Shown one piece after another: positions 1-16,345 of a stretch of DNA of 64,000 nt (position 1 is its first letter; each line of letters starts with the position of its first letter). A program made the position numbers and the translations under genes. Source of the DNA: Numida meleagris (Eukaryota; Chordata; Aves; Galliformes; Numididae); the NCBI RefSeq assembly GCF_002078875.1, contig NC_034414.1, forward strand, positions 9,161,993 to 9,225,992, given 5' to 3'. A model generated the notes under the pieces. The model was not told the DNA's origin. It was given only the letters and a program-made list of their open reading frames with translations, and did not search any database.

Positions 1-2958
1 TGTTGCTGAGCATCCTTAGAGAAATTATTCTAGTCAAAGCAGTAGTAGCTTGTTTTTCCTACTCCAGCTAGTTGTAAGACGTAGTGATTTGGCAGTGAAA
101 AGTACTATAAACAACATAAGATTTCAAGTGGCAGAACTGTTAATGTCTATGTCACAGGAATTGATATCGGATCTGATAAGTACAATGTCATCTACTACTG
201 TAAATATTTGATTTTATTCTTTCAAAAAGAGTATTATTCCAAGAGAAATATTAGTATTTTGTTGATAGATGCAACTAATGTTATAGATGCTATTCATCCT
301 GACCGCACTTCCTGAGGTTTTACTTGGCTTATTATGCCAAGATTCATTAAAATTACTCCGAGCATACCACAGGCAATGGTTCAATCATAGAAAGGCCCAA
401 CAACGTCTTTCTGTTCTGTGAAGATCTAAGTATGATATGAGTCATATGATGAGACTCACATGATACGGTATGCTTGTTCTGTAAGCATGCTAGGAGGTAC
501 CTAAGGTGGGCCAGTATATTCTAGAGCAATTGTAGCAAAGGTTACTGCAAATTTGCAGTTATGAAAACATCAAAGGAAGCAAGGTTTTTAGCTAGTGCTT
601 AGACAGATTAGTTACTGTGTGTCATGTGGCATTTGTATGGCAAATTAGGGTTGTGCTATTTTGTGTCACAGGATCAAACTGAGATAACAAAGACAATCCA
701 AAAAACCATTCTATGCATCAGATTTATGGAGAGAAACTATGTAAAGAGAAAGTAGGAATGTGAGTATGGAAGGGGAAACCAAGAGTACCATGTCTTCCTC
801 TTAGATTCTTAGTAAGATCAAGAGTGCGGAGAGAGCTTTTAAAATCCCGCTCATTTTGTATAGAACGAACTAATAACACTTTTGTATGGGAATTTAATAT
901 TGCTTTCAGATACATGGGGTTTAAGGTGATATTATTAACCACAGTTTATTCATGGGTGAATATAGGCTCACTGTTCTTGTGTAACTCCCTGAAGAGTTGC
1001 TATAGAAGAGTATTAGAGAGTTTAAAATGTAACTAAGATGCTTAGATTAACACGCTAGCCATTGCTATTTCTGTAGCCTTATTTTTTGAAATTGTTTAAT
1101 TCCTTATTAGATCATCTACACTCTGGTGTTCTCTTGCTGTAAACAGTCTGTTTCTATACTTTTCCTGCTTTTCTTCTTCCCCTAAGATGCACTTAAATTT
1201 TGGAGTTCTGATCTTTCTTGTGTTTTGATAGCATGTAAGGAGTACAGGAAAGAGTCAATAAGCACAAATACACCATGTACCCATTCCAAGTGTGCTGCAC
1301 GGTAGAGTATGAAAATCAGCAGGAGAGGGAGAGAAAGGGAGAAAATGCGGGAAAACTTGCTTATTACTCACAGTTCTGATTAGTGACACTTCAAGTTGGC
1401 TCAAAGAGAGATAGAAGAAAGTATGTGAGATAGATAGAAGGAACTATGTGATTATAAAACTTGGCATAGAAACTACAAGCTTACATCCCATTTCCCTGAA
1501 AAGATGATACAAGTTCCTAAGGGGCGGAGGGGAAAGAATAATTCCCTGTACCCTGTCTTTTCTATTGTAACATCGTTTTCTCATTTACAAAAATTCTGAA
1601 GCTTTGAGGAAGAGCCTAACTGATGTTTTTTTGTGTAGGTCTTCTTGCTATCTATCTCCTGTTCCTTGGTGTGATGGAGGACAGGAATCTTTTAAAATTT
1701 TGTAGCATGGGAATGTCACTTCCCAGCTGATGTCTCTTTCAAAATTTTTTTGGTCTCAGTATCTGAGAATATAGCACAATGGTACAATCACTTTGGATCT
1801 TATAAGGATACAAATTAAAAAATGTTCACATTTGCATGGCATACATCACTTTACACGATAGGACATAGCTCCTTTCAGATGTAGGTCGTGTATATCTTTG
1901 GTAGGATTGTTATGTTCTTCTAAAGGCAGGGTTTGTTAATGTGAAATTTCTGTTAGGATTTTCTGAAAACGTGTTGTTAGTACAGCTGCATATAGCTGTC
2001 TGTAATGGTTGTGGAACATGAAATGTGGACCTGGAAATATGAGCAGACTGTTTAAAATAATTCTTCATTTATTCTCACTTTTTATATAGCCTTATGCTTA
2101 GCATTAACGACAGTGTCCTGAATTACATAGTAGGATCTGTTACCCTATCCCTTTGAAAAAGTTTTGAGTTCTTTTTTTTTTTCTTTTTCTTCTCTAAGGT
2201 AGGGTAGGGTCTAATCCTTTTTCTTTAGAGACCATAGCCTATTAGAAGGCTTTCGTGCTTTTTGTGATGATAGTCATGCTTGTTCTGTTTCTCTGGTTCT
2301 ATTTCAACAGGAGCTAAATGCGTATTTATTTCTACCAACCTGGGCAAAATCATTTGACTTCCATTGTCCAGCATGTTGTTGGCTAATTTAGTTTGATGAT
2401 GGCTATGATCCCATCATATGCCTGTGTTCAGGACACAAATGTTGACTAGACTGTTAGTCAAATAACGATATGTTCTGTTGTTTCTCTTCTGGTACAAGTC
2501 ATTTGATCCTATTTGAATTATTAATAGACAATTGAAGAGTAGTTAGAAAAATATTTGCAAACTGGATAAATCACCTTTTTAAAAATAGTTCTTTCTGTGA
2601 GAAGGATGAGCAACAAGACAAAATTTACCACTATGAATAGATACGAAAGTAATTTCAACATTTATTTTGAGAAATATTGTGCAATAGTACTCTCATCATG
2701 CTTTTTCTTCTTGGCAGGATAATATGTCAGAATATGACCCTCCCTATATTACCAAGTTTACAGCATATCTGGAAATAGACTTTGTTTTTTCTTGGGCCGT
2801 AAACTACAGTTGGGAAAAACATCCCCAATGGCTTTAGGCTTCATAATAATGAACATCAGTCTTTGACATTCTAAATCTTACATTCTATTTATTTCAAAAA
2901 ACATAATGTATGAGAATAATGTGACAAAAGCCAGGCATGTAGCTGGATCACTACACCT

Positions 2959-2978
2959 AAAAAAAAAAAAAAAAAAAA
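2959..2978. repeat. poly(A) run, 20 bases
   Basis: Uninterrupted A run in the upstream intron. It may be a bare microsatellite. No recognisable processed transcript precedes it. Confidence 0.9.
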
Positions 2979-4349
2979 TTCATCATCAAGGATTAGCTGG
3001 GATAGCAGTAATCATGAAGCTGTGTTTACAAATGGTCCATGATAAGTAGAGGTCTTTACTCTTCTATTTCTCCTTGCCGATAAGACAGATGTTAGATAAC
3101 TGTAAAAGCTTTAAAGCAGAGTAGCCCTTTTCGGAATTGAAGGAGATTTTTATTATTCTTCTCTTTTAGTCCCTGTCACTATATTAACAATACGTTCTTG
3201 TGTTTCTGCTTGAAACTCTTCCTTTCTCCAAACTCAAGTACTGCTTGCCTGCTCCATTCTGCTGTGGTTATTGGGCATGATGTTACTCAGTCATTTTTAT
3301 TTGAGACATATGTCTGCATCCCCTCAACGGTCGTCTTTTCCTAATGAACATGAGGTAGAAAACTGTATCAGGGACCTCAACAATATACATCAAAGCAAGA
3401 AGCTGAGATTTAATTAGCACTTTTAATTTTTGCGTGTTTCAACGACTGGTAGTCTGAATCTCACTGCTAAGCTGACCAGAACAATTAAGAAACAAGATGT
3501 TCCTTAAGACTTATTGTTTTGCCCCATATTCCAAACTCTGAAGACAAGTTGTCCTTCATTTGCTTCTTGCTTGATCTCTCATCTGGGCTGCCTATCCTCG
3601 CATTTCCTTTGCTTCATTCGGTGGACCTCAGACCTTTCTCATCACTGTGGACTTGTCTAGCTATGTGGACTTCTTGCTTGGCACCTGCCTTACCTGGAGC
3701 TTACTGCCATTTCTGGTCCCTGGAAGTTAGTGGTCTTCAGAACCACTAATACGGAAAGTATTGAGCAAGTTGATGTTTTGATATTAATTCTTAATGATAG
3801 CTTTTGATCCCTGTGCTGTTAACATTCAAACCTTGCAAGTCTAACAAGAGATATAGTTATGGATGCCTACGGGACCCCCCTGCCTGGTACTGTTTCATCC
3901 TGAGGAAGAGATTTTTTTTATCTTAGAACATACATGCTGGTCAGATTGTCAGCATACTGCAATAAAGCTGGCTTCATTTGTTAATAACCTTTCCAACATT
4001 TTTTTGCCTCCCGTAGCACTACCTCAAAAATCATGACATGAGCATAATTGATAATAATTGTTTCAGTTAAAAGAATCACAGTGCTGAGTCAGACCTCAGC
4101 ACCGCTACACAGCAGAGAATTTCAAGCACTTTGCTTTCCTGAAAAAAAGAAAGATCTTGTAGTCTTCAAACTGTCATTGACAATTTTAGGTGCAAATTAT
4201 TAGACGCTGTATACCAAAAGAGCAATATTAACAGTGCTGTCAATGGCGAGTGATTAACAAAGCTGTTACAGTTAAGCTGCATCATATATAGAAGAGAGGC
4301 TAAAGGGGCTGATTGAGTGCCACATCTACCTTAAAAGTAAGAGAACCTG

Positions 4350-4760
4350 AATGTCTTACAAGGAGCGGCTGAGGGAGCTGGGATTGTTTAGTCTGGAGAA
4401 GAGGAGGCTCGGGGGAGACCTTTTCACTCCCTGCAGCTATCTAAGATGAGGTTGTGGTGAGGTGTGGGTCAGTCTCTTCTCCTGCGTAACTAGAGATAGA
4501 AGTGGAGAGAATGGCCTCAAATTGTGCCAGGGGAGGTTCGGGTTGGGTATTTGGAAAAAAATTCTTCTCTAAAAGAGCGGTCAGGTGCTGGAATGGGCTG
4601 CCCATGGAGGTAGTTGAGTCACCGTCCTTGAAGGTGTTCAAGAAACGTTGAGATGTACTAGGGGACGTGGATTAGGGGAGAAGCATTGGTGGTAGATGGA
4701 CAGTTGGATTAGATGATCTTGGAGGTCTTTTCCAACATGAGTGATTCTGTAATTCTAATG
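4350..4760 (+). mobile_element. CR1 retrotransposon fragment, 3' part, sense
   Basis: The stretch follows the CR1 3' consensus closely: GAGCGGCTGAGGGAGCTGGG, then TTTAGTCTGGAGAAGAGGAG, a GGAATGGGCTGCCCATGGAG block, and TTAGATGATCTTGGAGGTCT followed by TTTCCAAC and a degenerate ATTCTGTAATTCTAATG tail. It is 5' truncated and non-coding. Boundaries are approximate (tens of bases). Confidence 0.92.
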
Positions 4761-7700
4761 TCTGGGAAAAGAGTGCATGCTAATGCAATATCATAAGACC
4801 ACAAGTGCCTTCTGTCATAACTCCTGAACTGAGTTTCTTTTATAATAAGTGAAGGCTTAAATATCAGGATAGAGATTTTCTAAAATAATTGGTCCCCGTC
4901 ACCCTACTCCTCTTGCATCTCCGATAGTCAAGAGGACACAAAAGGATGCAGATATTTTCATTTCCCAGAAGTGCAATCCATTTGTGCAGTCCTACTCTTG
5001 TGGATATTGGTTTCAAACTTCCTTCTTGGTGACCCTAGAGTCTGACTAGCTTAAAATGCCTTTTTTTCTCCTTCATAGATGCTATTAACTTGATGTTACT
5101 GATTCTTTAGCTTTTTAAACGTGTAAATCAAAGTCAAGCAGAGGAGCCGCATTCTGGACTACAGAGTGGTTTTTTGAGAAAGACCCCAACTGTATTCAAA
5201 GTATTTCATGGCCAATACTGTGAATGTAACTCTTAAAATACTTCTTACGTTTCAGAAGTGAATAGAGTTCAACATAAAATAACCAGATATGCTGGCTTGA
5301 ATGTAAGTGAAAAGATGGATATTGACTAGTGACACAATATAGGAGTGATTAGTTTCTAAGGAACGTAGATTTTGTGTAGAACTAGGTCAGGAAGATGATA
5401 GGAAATTGACCCCAAACTTACTACTTTCATAATAATTAAGTCTTTTTAAGTAATACTTCAACATTTTCTACTTAAAAGCAACAGCAACACAAACCCCAAC
5501 CCCCGTGATTCTATGTAAATAGCTGGCACTTTCATATAGCTTTCTTAACAATTTTATAAGATTGTATGACAGTACTAAAAATATGATTAATTTTACCATG
5601 ACTAGTATAAAATATCTATCAAATCAAAAAGGGAAAAACTGCAATGTGGTGTTCCTCCAATTAATTAACTTTTGCAGTAGCTCATTCTGAAGTGACAGTG
5701 CTTTTTGGACAATACTGTGCTTTGTTTTTATTCTGAATGGAAGCAGTAGTAATCCTCTTGCTTGCAAATTTAGACAACGTAATTCCAAAATTAACCCAAA
5801 GAAATATATAAATTTTTGATCACATTACTGCTCCTAGCGGATTTTTAAGACTGCTTTTTGTACAGTCTCAGGTTTTTCTGCTGTATTTGTCCTTTTATTT
5901 TGCTCCTTATCATAAACTATATTTCTATGTACTGATATAGACTGTGCTAAATATATGCTAGAGGTTCTTCTTAAACCACAATATGCAGGTGGAATTTCCT
6001 ATTGAAGTCAAAGTACTTGAATGTGCAGCATAACTTTAAATATGTATAATAATTAACTCTTACTAGATTTTCCTTATAAGGCATCCACATTGCTCTCTCA
6101 AGAATCTTTCTACATTCCATAATTAAATCAGTGGATTTTCAATAAAATAAAACAATGTTTTGTAGACATTATATACTTCATAGTACATAAATCGAAGACT
6201 GTCCTGATAAAATTGTTCTATGAAAAAGAAATATTTTGAAGAAAATGGTCTTCAATATTTGCCGCCCATTTTGTTCTTTCCTTCTAACCCACCAAGTTAA
6301 TGATAAAAATAGATGTCTGAAGATTTTCCTCCAACAATTCGATCCTTATTATTTAGAGAACTATAACAGAATTTTCACCATACTTATGTCACATTTTGGG
6401 GTTAAGATCAAAGGAATCTGATATACAACAGAATATTCAAGCAGCGAAGAGAGATCCATGATGACTGATATATAGTAATGCCCGTTTTTTTAGAAAGATG
6501 AGATTTTCAGACTAGAAGAAAAGAAGTCCAGTGTGTAACAGCCAGCATGGCATATAATAATAACAGAATGTGACTTATGGGTGATGTTTTTATTAGTCAG
6601 CTTTGATAGACTATGTATTTGGTTGATTCCTTCTTAAGTTTTTTGTTATGTATTACTTATCCTCATTCATATCGCAGGATCTTGCTTTCTAGCAAGTTCA
6701 TTCCTGGTCATGTAGAATTTCCCTGGGAAAAAAAAGACAGTTTCTTCTTGGAATAGGCAAGGAGCTGGTTTACTACAGTAAATTTTAATTAAGAATTTTT
6801 AATTCTGCTTTCAGGGAGATAAAATGTTCAGCCTCTCATGTAGAATATCTTATGCCAACAGAAAACAATATTGAATTGCAGAGTAAATGGGAAAGATATT
6901 CCCAATAAATACATGTGCCTGTTTGTATTGCTGGGAAACGTTAAGAAAGAGCCACTGCACAGGCAGCATGTTTGCTGGCTTTGCTTGTTACGAAAATCCC
7001 AGTGTCTTCAACATAGAGCAAGAATTGCTTTAATACTGTATTTTGTTCAGAAGTAATAACGGGGCAGCTAAACTGTGAGATATTTAATCTGTGCAATGTT
7101 GTATGAAATGATCCAATGCAGCATTTTCAATTCAGTAATATTTATAATTGAGACATGCACTAAGATCAGGCCATCGATGTTGTGGTGCACCTTTGCATCT
7201 CGTGTTTGTCAGGAGAGGTCGATGATATGAGCCAGAACTTCTATAACTTCTGTCAGATTGCTTACAAACTTCTTGCCCCACTCACTGGATTTCTTTTCTT
7301 TCCATGAAATGTATGCATTGTGAGATGGGAACATATATTCCCTGTGTTGAAATTAAACGGCACGTGTGATTTAATAAAGACAATTTATTAAGTATATAAT
7401 CCAGGAAGTTCTAATCAGTCTTTGATCTCAATAAATTGTATACTCTCCAGCCAGTGCGACCTGCTACTACCTGCTGCATGAAATGGATGCTGCTGGCTCT
7501 GTTGTAGATGCAGTTTAAGTCCCCACGGCAGGGAGTTGTGATTAAGCTCTGTAAACCAGCAAAAGAGAATTTACTGTTCAAGCTTTCCTACTACATCTGT
7601 CATCTGTCAAAGAACAAATAGATTACCAAGGGATTTTATGTGCTTACTGCTGCAACAGCAGAACGAAAAGGAAGTTGTTTTTTATAAGCTTATGGTAATC

Positions 7701-8699
7701 AAAGGGTATTGTGCAAGTGAATTTTGTACAGGGACTCTCATACACTCCCTCATCTCAGTCTCATCTGTTTTCTGTCAGCCCCCTCAGGTTATGGTTTGTT
7801 GCTCTGATTAATTCAGTCAGTCAGCCAAGTGCTTCCATGAGAGCAAATCCGTCTCTCTCTGAGGATGAACTAGCTCACCTTGGACCTGTGTGAGCTTTAA
7901 TGCAGGTGCAAAGAAAGCTTGCGGATGGGATAAGACCATCCCTATCAATGACAGCCATTGGAGCAGCTTCCAATCAGCTGATGTCAAACCGTGCCTTCAG
8001 TAGATGCTGCTCATGTTCTTGCATTTGTTAGGCTTACGTGGAAACACGGAGAGCTCTGTTGTTGACTAGTATATTGCTGGTGCCATAATGCCAGCCAGCT
8101 TTTCAGAGATGAGAAAAATGTAAACTCCAAAAAGAAAGGACCTAATAAAGAAATAAAATCAGAAGAGCAAAGGAAGCTTATTTTTTTGTTTATAGAAAAA
8201 ACTGAAACAGATCTTCTTCAGAACAGATGACTTTTCTTTCTACTTCTACTGTTATGAATGCAAAAATAAGTTTTCTCATTATTCCAAAGTAAATTTGATA
8301 GCACTTAAATTGTAAGATCTTACAAAACTTTACATTTCAAGAATTCAGTGTTAATACTCGTGGCTGAAGAGGAGCAAAATTTCAGTCCATAAGTTTCTTC
8401 TTCTGTGTTTTTTTTTTTAACATATATGTTTAGTTTGTCTAAATCTGAAATATGTAGATCTCAGCATTGTAAACTGATTGTAAAGACTTCTCTGAAGCTA
8501 TTTCAGTTCTAAAACCCACTGTGTGTCACTGACTGTTTGGTAGCACTGATTGCTGTGCATGCTTTCCGACCTGCATTCTCTTCTGTCTCCTATACCGGCA
8601 AGGTTAGGTCCTCAATTTCTTTTTCAGTCTATTGTCTTCAGAAACATATTATGGTATCTTATAGGAATGAAACCTGATAGATTATTAGTCTTTTTTTAT

Positions 8700-8760
8700 T
8701 TGTTCATTCATACGTCACTTATTTCTTCATTCCTTTCTTCATTCATTTACTCATCATTTC
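8700..8760. repeat. Imperfect TTCAT-rich tract
   Basis: Repeated TTCATTC, TTCTTCATTC and TTCATTTAC units form a pyrimidine-rich simple sequence. It explains the otherwise long reading frame across 8550-8897. Confidence 0.6.
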
Positions 8761-10948
8761 CACCACATGAGTTTTCTCAATTGCCAGATAACGAGCTTTT
8801 AGTGCAGAATGGAAACAAAGTTGTAGTATCTGGTGAATTTAAGGCGTTAGTTAGTGATTATACTGTAAGAAAAACAAGAGTTACTTTTTATGTGTAGTGT
8901 GAACATTTGTGTTATCACAAGTCTTATTGAAATTAAGGAAGAGAAATTAAGAAATTAAGGAATTTTTGGTATTAAAGAAGTTAAGTGTTGTTAAAGCAGT
9001 GGTTGATTTAGTTTTGACAGTTGTCGCTGGGAAAACAATTACAGAATATATCTTCATCCAGAATACTTCTGTTTAATTAAAATGGAAACTTAAATTGAGC
9101 TTTTCATGCTGTGCTGTGAAAAGTGCTATATAAAAGGGGATACGTTTGGCATAATTACCAAACGTTACAGCATTGATGTGCTCAGAGGATGCGGTTCTTT
9201 CCTTGGTGGTATGTTTCAGGGCACATTAGCCCTATAAATTCATTTTTTCATTGAGGAAATTTTATAACGGAATGAGCAGATTTTTTTTGGTTTTCTGTTG
9301 CTTCTTACTCTCTGTGATGAATGTACTGTACCAATTCTGGAATCTTTCAATTTGTTTAGGAGTACATGCTTTATATCCAGCCATTGTGAAGCCCCACACT
9401 GTTACACAAATCCATCAGGTCTGTCTTATACCCCCTTCACAAGGGCCGAGCCTGTTCTCCTTTTGCTCCTGTTTCTCCCCTTCTACAAACTTCGCAACTT
9501 AAATCCTGAAACCTGCAGGCTTCCATCGAATAAATCAGTTCTTATATTGCATTGCTGTTCTTTCTGTTGTTTTGGCAATGGGAATTGTGCATGATATCAA
9601 GTTTCCTTGTCTCTTCTAGGATGTATAGAGCGTAAACTTCATCCTCCAGAATACAGTCTGGTCACAATCTTTGAAGTAGTGCGTGCATAGATTCACAGCA
9701 CATACGATGGATATGCCTGAAACTTATTCAAAAGAGCATTCTTCCTTTGTTTACTGCTGAAGACTGGCTGGCTATTTAGTTGCAGCGTGCTGAAGTATCA
9801 GTACCTCAGGAGGTCAGAAAAATCTTAGAGAATTTCACAAAGCAAGGTTTTCTTGTTTGTTTGTTTTGGGTTTTTTTTTAATTTTTTGTATGTTTTAGTA
9901 TTTTAAAATATTTTACAGGGAATCAAAATACTTCAAGGAACTGAAGGGACCTTTTCCGCTTTTGATTATTATAGTGTTCTGCAGTTTTCTTTTCTTAATT
10001 GAGTGTTTGTGGTTTTATACTTCATGAATTTCAACCAACAATGCCTGAAGATAGCTCTAACAGAACGTCCTTATCAGCCACCTCTGTTCTTGCTGTCTTT
10101 GCATTTCTGTGCTTCCATTAATGTAAGTCTGCAGTAGCTCTGTCCCTTGAGAAAGACTTTGTAGTCCTTAGACAGGAAACAGATACGTTTGCAGTTTCTT
10201 GTGTATCCTTGACCATTTTTCCTGTGTACAGTTCAAGAATGACAATACCCTTCTCATTCTTGGATATTTTCTTTCTAAGGATCTTCACGGTATCGCTCCC
10301 TGTCTGCTTTGTTATGTTGAAAGACATTTTCTTGTTTTAAACGAATCCAGTCAGACTACGGGTATCCATTTGCTCCCGGTGGAGTAAATGGATACTTCTC
10401 CTCTATTTCGGGGATTCAGGCAGCATTTCAATTCACTAGTATCTGTCTGTTGTTCCAGTTTGCTCAAAATCCTTCTACAAAATTATTTCAGAGTCTTTTG
10501 GTTCATTGAGTCTCACCTGTGAGAGTAATAAAGAAATTCTCTACCCTGAAGTTAAGTTTGTGCAGAAGTACTATTTACCTGTACTTGTGGCTTTCTTAGG
10601 CCTGGAAACCTAGGTATTTATGAGATAAATATCCAAACCCAATAGATTTATGCTTTAGGTATCTCACTAAATAAGTAAATATGCATAAGTTGAGAAGTGA
10701 AAATAAAACAAATCATATTTCAGCACAGCAGACTTCTACTCAAATGTTAACGAACAGACAGTGAAAGAATAAAATCTTTTAATCTGCTATTTAACAGTTC
10801 AATATTAAAGAAATATTGCTTGTTACCTTCTCTGTTGGTGAAAAAGAATATTTTCCCCTTAACAATTCTGGGTTTAATTTTAAATGCAAACCTATTTTGG
10901 CTGACATTTTATTGGCATTTATTCTTTACTGGAATTTGGTTTTGATAA

Positions 10949-11000
10949 TAAAAATTAAAAAAAAAACCAAACCAACAATAACAAAACAACAACAACAAAA
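10949..11000. repeat. A-rich / CAA simple repeat
   Basis: An A run of about ten bases is followed by AACCAAACCAACAATAAC and a short (CAA)n. It could be the remnant tail of an old retroelement, but no body is recognisable upstream. Confidence 0.7.
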
Positions 11001-13628
11001 TTTAGAGTAAGTAACTAAACTTATTTTTGGAAGCATCTGTCAAACCACCCTGCGTGAGCCAGACACGCAATCAGTTGGAAACCTTCATTGGTAATACAGG
11101 TTGTTTGTATAGTTCAAAATACGTTGTAGTGTAGATTTGGCATTTTACTTCACTGCCATGTGAGTACTTTCAATATATGCAACCACCATTTGTATGTTTT
11201 ACCTTCCATTGTTTGCTTTGCTTTCTTGAGAAAACTACTCAGCACTGTCATGAATCTTGAGTTTAGAAGTCTTACTTTGGATATGTATAGCTTCAGAACT
11301 ATACATATGAAACAGTTCTGCACTTTTGTCTTTGAGGAATGAAGACATTGTTATCTAAATATTTTCTTATTAATTATCTTTAGCTGCATTATTGTCTCTG
11401 GAAAAAAAAATTGTGCTTAATCATGATCACTCATTGTATAGGCAGATTTGTGTTCATGGAATCCAGAGGGCTTTTTGTTCCTCCTTTCAGTATGTCTGCA
11501 GAGGGATTTAATGAAATTGATTATAACAAAGTGGTATCAACATGCAGATGACAGACATGGCCATACATCTTCCTAAGTAGATCGTGCAGCGGGTTTGATT
11601 CTTGTTTCGTCGTGCTTGTGTAATATTTGCGTTTGGATGGCAGCTGTCTGCTTGAATCAGTGTTGCCAGGACACAATTAGTATTGTTAGACTTTGAGGGA
11701 GCAATATTTAGGTAGGAATGCTTATCTATTAGCTGAAGGCATATGTTTTTTCCTATACTTGTTTTTAGTCTTTTGGATACAATGTTGAACGATCAGTGGC
11801 TTTTTTGGCATCTAAAGTGTCATCTTTCTGCATGGTCCTCTTGTGCCTTCCCTCTTCCCACTGCCCGTGAAGCTGGTTTGTAGAAAAGTCTTTGACCTGT
11901 TCTGCTTCTTCTAAAGAACATGCAACATTCATGGTTCAGATACTAAATTACTTACACTTCCATTCCAAAACGAAAAGGCTTTTTTCTAAAAATGTGTTTT
12001 GATTCTAGTACTGAATGTGCTTAGATATTAGTAAGTACACTTTCTTCATGAAATGTTTAATTCTTTGAGAGAGTCCTAGCTGAAGGCTTTGTGCTTTTGA
12101 AGCTGCTTCTCCTCAGTCTGACAAAGTCCAAATAAATTAATCTCTTGGGGTACTTGTCTGACTCATATTCTCCATGCTACCCAGCCAGAAAACAGGATAA
12201 ATTAACCTTCACAAAACTCTGTGCTGGCACAGCTATATTGCTCCCCATTCGCGAGTAAGTTTGGCTGTGATTTAATTGTGTAATATGGAGTACAGTCCTA
12301 CTGAACTGTGTAATTTCCGAGATGTCCATTGAACCTAAACTGAATGACATTACAGTTGTGTTCTTACATTTTTATCTGTGTGTAGCTGATGGTAGGTGCA
12401 GAATAATTTTTGGTTTGGGCAAATGAATGCCATTTGACAAGGATTACCTATTACTATTGAGTATATTTGCTGCCTCTTATTTATTAGTTAAGCATGCAAT
12501 TCATTCATTAGCGGTGCTATGCAATTACATCTAAAAATAAAAATGAAAAGAGTTCTGTGTTTTTCTCTTGTTTTGTTTCCCAGTTACCTTTAGAGTGTGA
12601 CACTGCCTGGCACAGAACTTGTACTATGCAATCTCCAGTGGCCTTTCAGAAAGGCTTTTCTGTCTTTGTTGACCCATTTCCTGGATTAGCCTGGCTAAAT
12701 TACGGATTATTTTGTCTGTTAAGCTTTTTCTTGTGTCCAGTAATTCAAGAGTGGCATATTGGCATTATAGTGTATCCAGCTAGTTGAGCTTCTGACTTTC
12801 ATGTTTATAACTCTTTTAAAAAGTTTGAAGAAGTTAGTGATAATATTTTACTTTCTTGCAACATGGAGGACACTTAATAACTTGTCAAGTACACTTTGGT
12901 GTTGGTGTTTTTTTTAATCATGCTAGAATAAATACTTAAATTCTAGAACAACAGGAAACAGGCAGAATGATACATTTGTTGATGTAGGATGTCAGATAAT
13001 TTAGTATAAATTACAGATTCTTTAAATACTTGAAAACAGTGAAGGTCAGGAAGCCTCCATTCAAAATTTTCCAGCATATGTATAATATTTTACAGGATGT
13101 CTGTCTGTCAGTAGACTGCAAAAGAATAATCTGTAAAAACCAACCTGTTTGTTGTTTTTCGTGTTGTCTATTTATGCCCTGACAAACGAGCATCGGATGT
13201 GGTGTCGAGTCTGAAGAACAGTGTGCAGTTCAAGGTTACAAACAAGCTGGAGTGTGTAGCATGAGGAAACTAGACAGATATTGTTATATACTGTTATTCT
13301 GAACTGTTTCTTTTCAGTAAATTAATGTTCTGGGCTTGAAATAACATGTTGGTGTGGCCAAATAATTTGATGATTTAAATGATTTATAAAAGGAAAGTAA
13401 TCAAAGACTATTTTGTGAGTAATTTGTTTGATCCTGTCAGATGAACGTTTCTTTCACAATCATTAAATTGTTCATATTCTAGAAAAAATAAATTTGAAAG
13501 TATGTATGGAGCTATAATTTTGCATCAACTTAGAGGCTACTACCTTGAAAGTAAGAAAATTCTATGTTAATCTTCATCTTGAATGGCTGATTTTATTTAT
13601 TTGGTTGTCTTGTGTACAGAGGAGTTAC

Positions 13629-13651
13629 AAAAAAAAAGAAAGAAAGAAAAA
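13629..13651. repeat. (AAAG)n short tandem repeat
   Basis: A run of A followed by repeated GAAA units at the end of an AT-rich tract. Confidence 0.8.
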
Positions 13652-14904
13652 TAGCTGCAAGCAGAGCACCTCTGTGGGCTGTGCAAGCTTCTTAGTCTGT
13701 GGAATTAGTGAGCCAGTGTCCAAATGCATCTCCAAACTGAGGAGCAAGCTGTCAAGAAGTTGGTCAGTCTGGGTGATGAACTTCTCAGTGGAATAGCGAT
13801 TCTATTATGCAAAATAAAAACCCAACCACCTTTAGAACTTCCCCTTTGGTATAAATTTCATGATTCTTAGGCTGTGGTGCTTTCATTTGGGAAAGAAAAG
13901 AGACAGTGAAGTTCTCACTTTAAGCTGGCTTTTGGAAAGATACCTAAAGGAATAACCTTGTTATTTGTTATTATTTATTTGTGTTCTATTTTTATATAAG
14001 TTACTGAGTGATTTATGTATGGGCAGAATATAGTCATTTGTATTGGACATGCCTTGCTGAAATTGAAATAATTTTGTGTTCAGATGTAAGCACACACAAT
14101 TGCTAGATCTCTAACAGTCAGTGTTTCCAGTCTGTCTTGTCTGCTGCTGCTAACATGAAGTCAGTTTTGCTAGGGTGACTTTCTGCTTTTCATGCTTTCT
14201 GAATGCAAAAAATGGCTGGGAAAATGTAGAAATAATTTTCAGATAGAGACTGAAGACACTGAAAATTGCAGGTTTTCTGAAGCTAGGAAAGCCTTTAAGG
14301 CTCTGTCTGTCACATGAGGTAACTGGAGCACCTTGCTCCCTTGTCTCTTGTCCGCATTTGGCCTTCACCCAGCTGCACAGCCAAGCTGTGCCAGGCCCCA
14401 CGTATGCTGTCCTGCCCAGCTTGTTCAGCATGCAGGCCTGGTGGCCAGCTGCAGATTGCACAGCAGCAATGCACACAGCTCGCAGCTGCTTTTAACCGCT
14501 TTTTCCAAGGACTTTGGACATGTGTCAGGGAATGCCAATCTGGAGAGGTAATTCCTCCTATCCTTTCTTATGTAGTGGCCAGTGGCTGGGCGGTCTCCTT
14601 ACTTTGGCTACAGCTTTCATTTGTCCCTTTTTAAACTCTGTGTTGTATCTTTCTCAGTGTCTTTACTGTTGTTTTTTTTTTTCTTGCTACTCCTCACAAG
14701 ACCTGCTGATAGGTGAAAGACATGCATTTAGATGCTCTCAGTTTTGGTTCCTGTCACAAGCTCTGTAAACAAAGCAGTGATTTTGTCTAACTTGGCAAAG
14801 CTGGGGCTACACCTGGTGCATTCATATCACAGCAAACATTTTAAATTCATCCTTCATGACAAGTGAGGAAGTACTGAAGGGCAGCAAATGGAATGTAATA
14901 AAAA

Positions 14905-16210
<1,306 letters not shown>

Positions 16211-16220
<10 letters not shown>

Positions 16221-16345
16221 TATTAATTAAGATAACTAATTAATGATAAACAAGATAATAATTAATGTTAATATTCTTAAAGTTATTAAGAATTCTTAAA
16301 AATATTTACATTAAGAATACTAATAACATAAATATTCTTCCAGTG
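16211..16345. repeat. AT-rich low-complexity tract after CR1 tail
   Basis: Directly after the CR1 3' end comes a tract of repeated AATATTCTTAA-like and TTAATTAA-like units. The AATATTCTTA core occurs near 16211, near 16270 and, as AAATATTCTT, near 16330. It probably arose by decay or expansion of the CR1 octamer tail plus local AT-rich sequence. Confidence 0.7.

Noticed and set aside
468..490. Eight-base-pair inverted repeat (GTATGCTT / AAGCATGC)
   Set aside because: Too short and isolated to be called a terminator, microRNA or other functional hairpin in a vertebrate intron.
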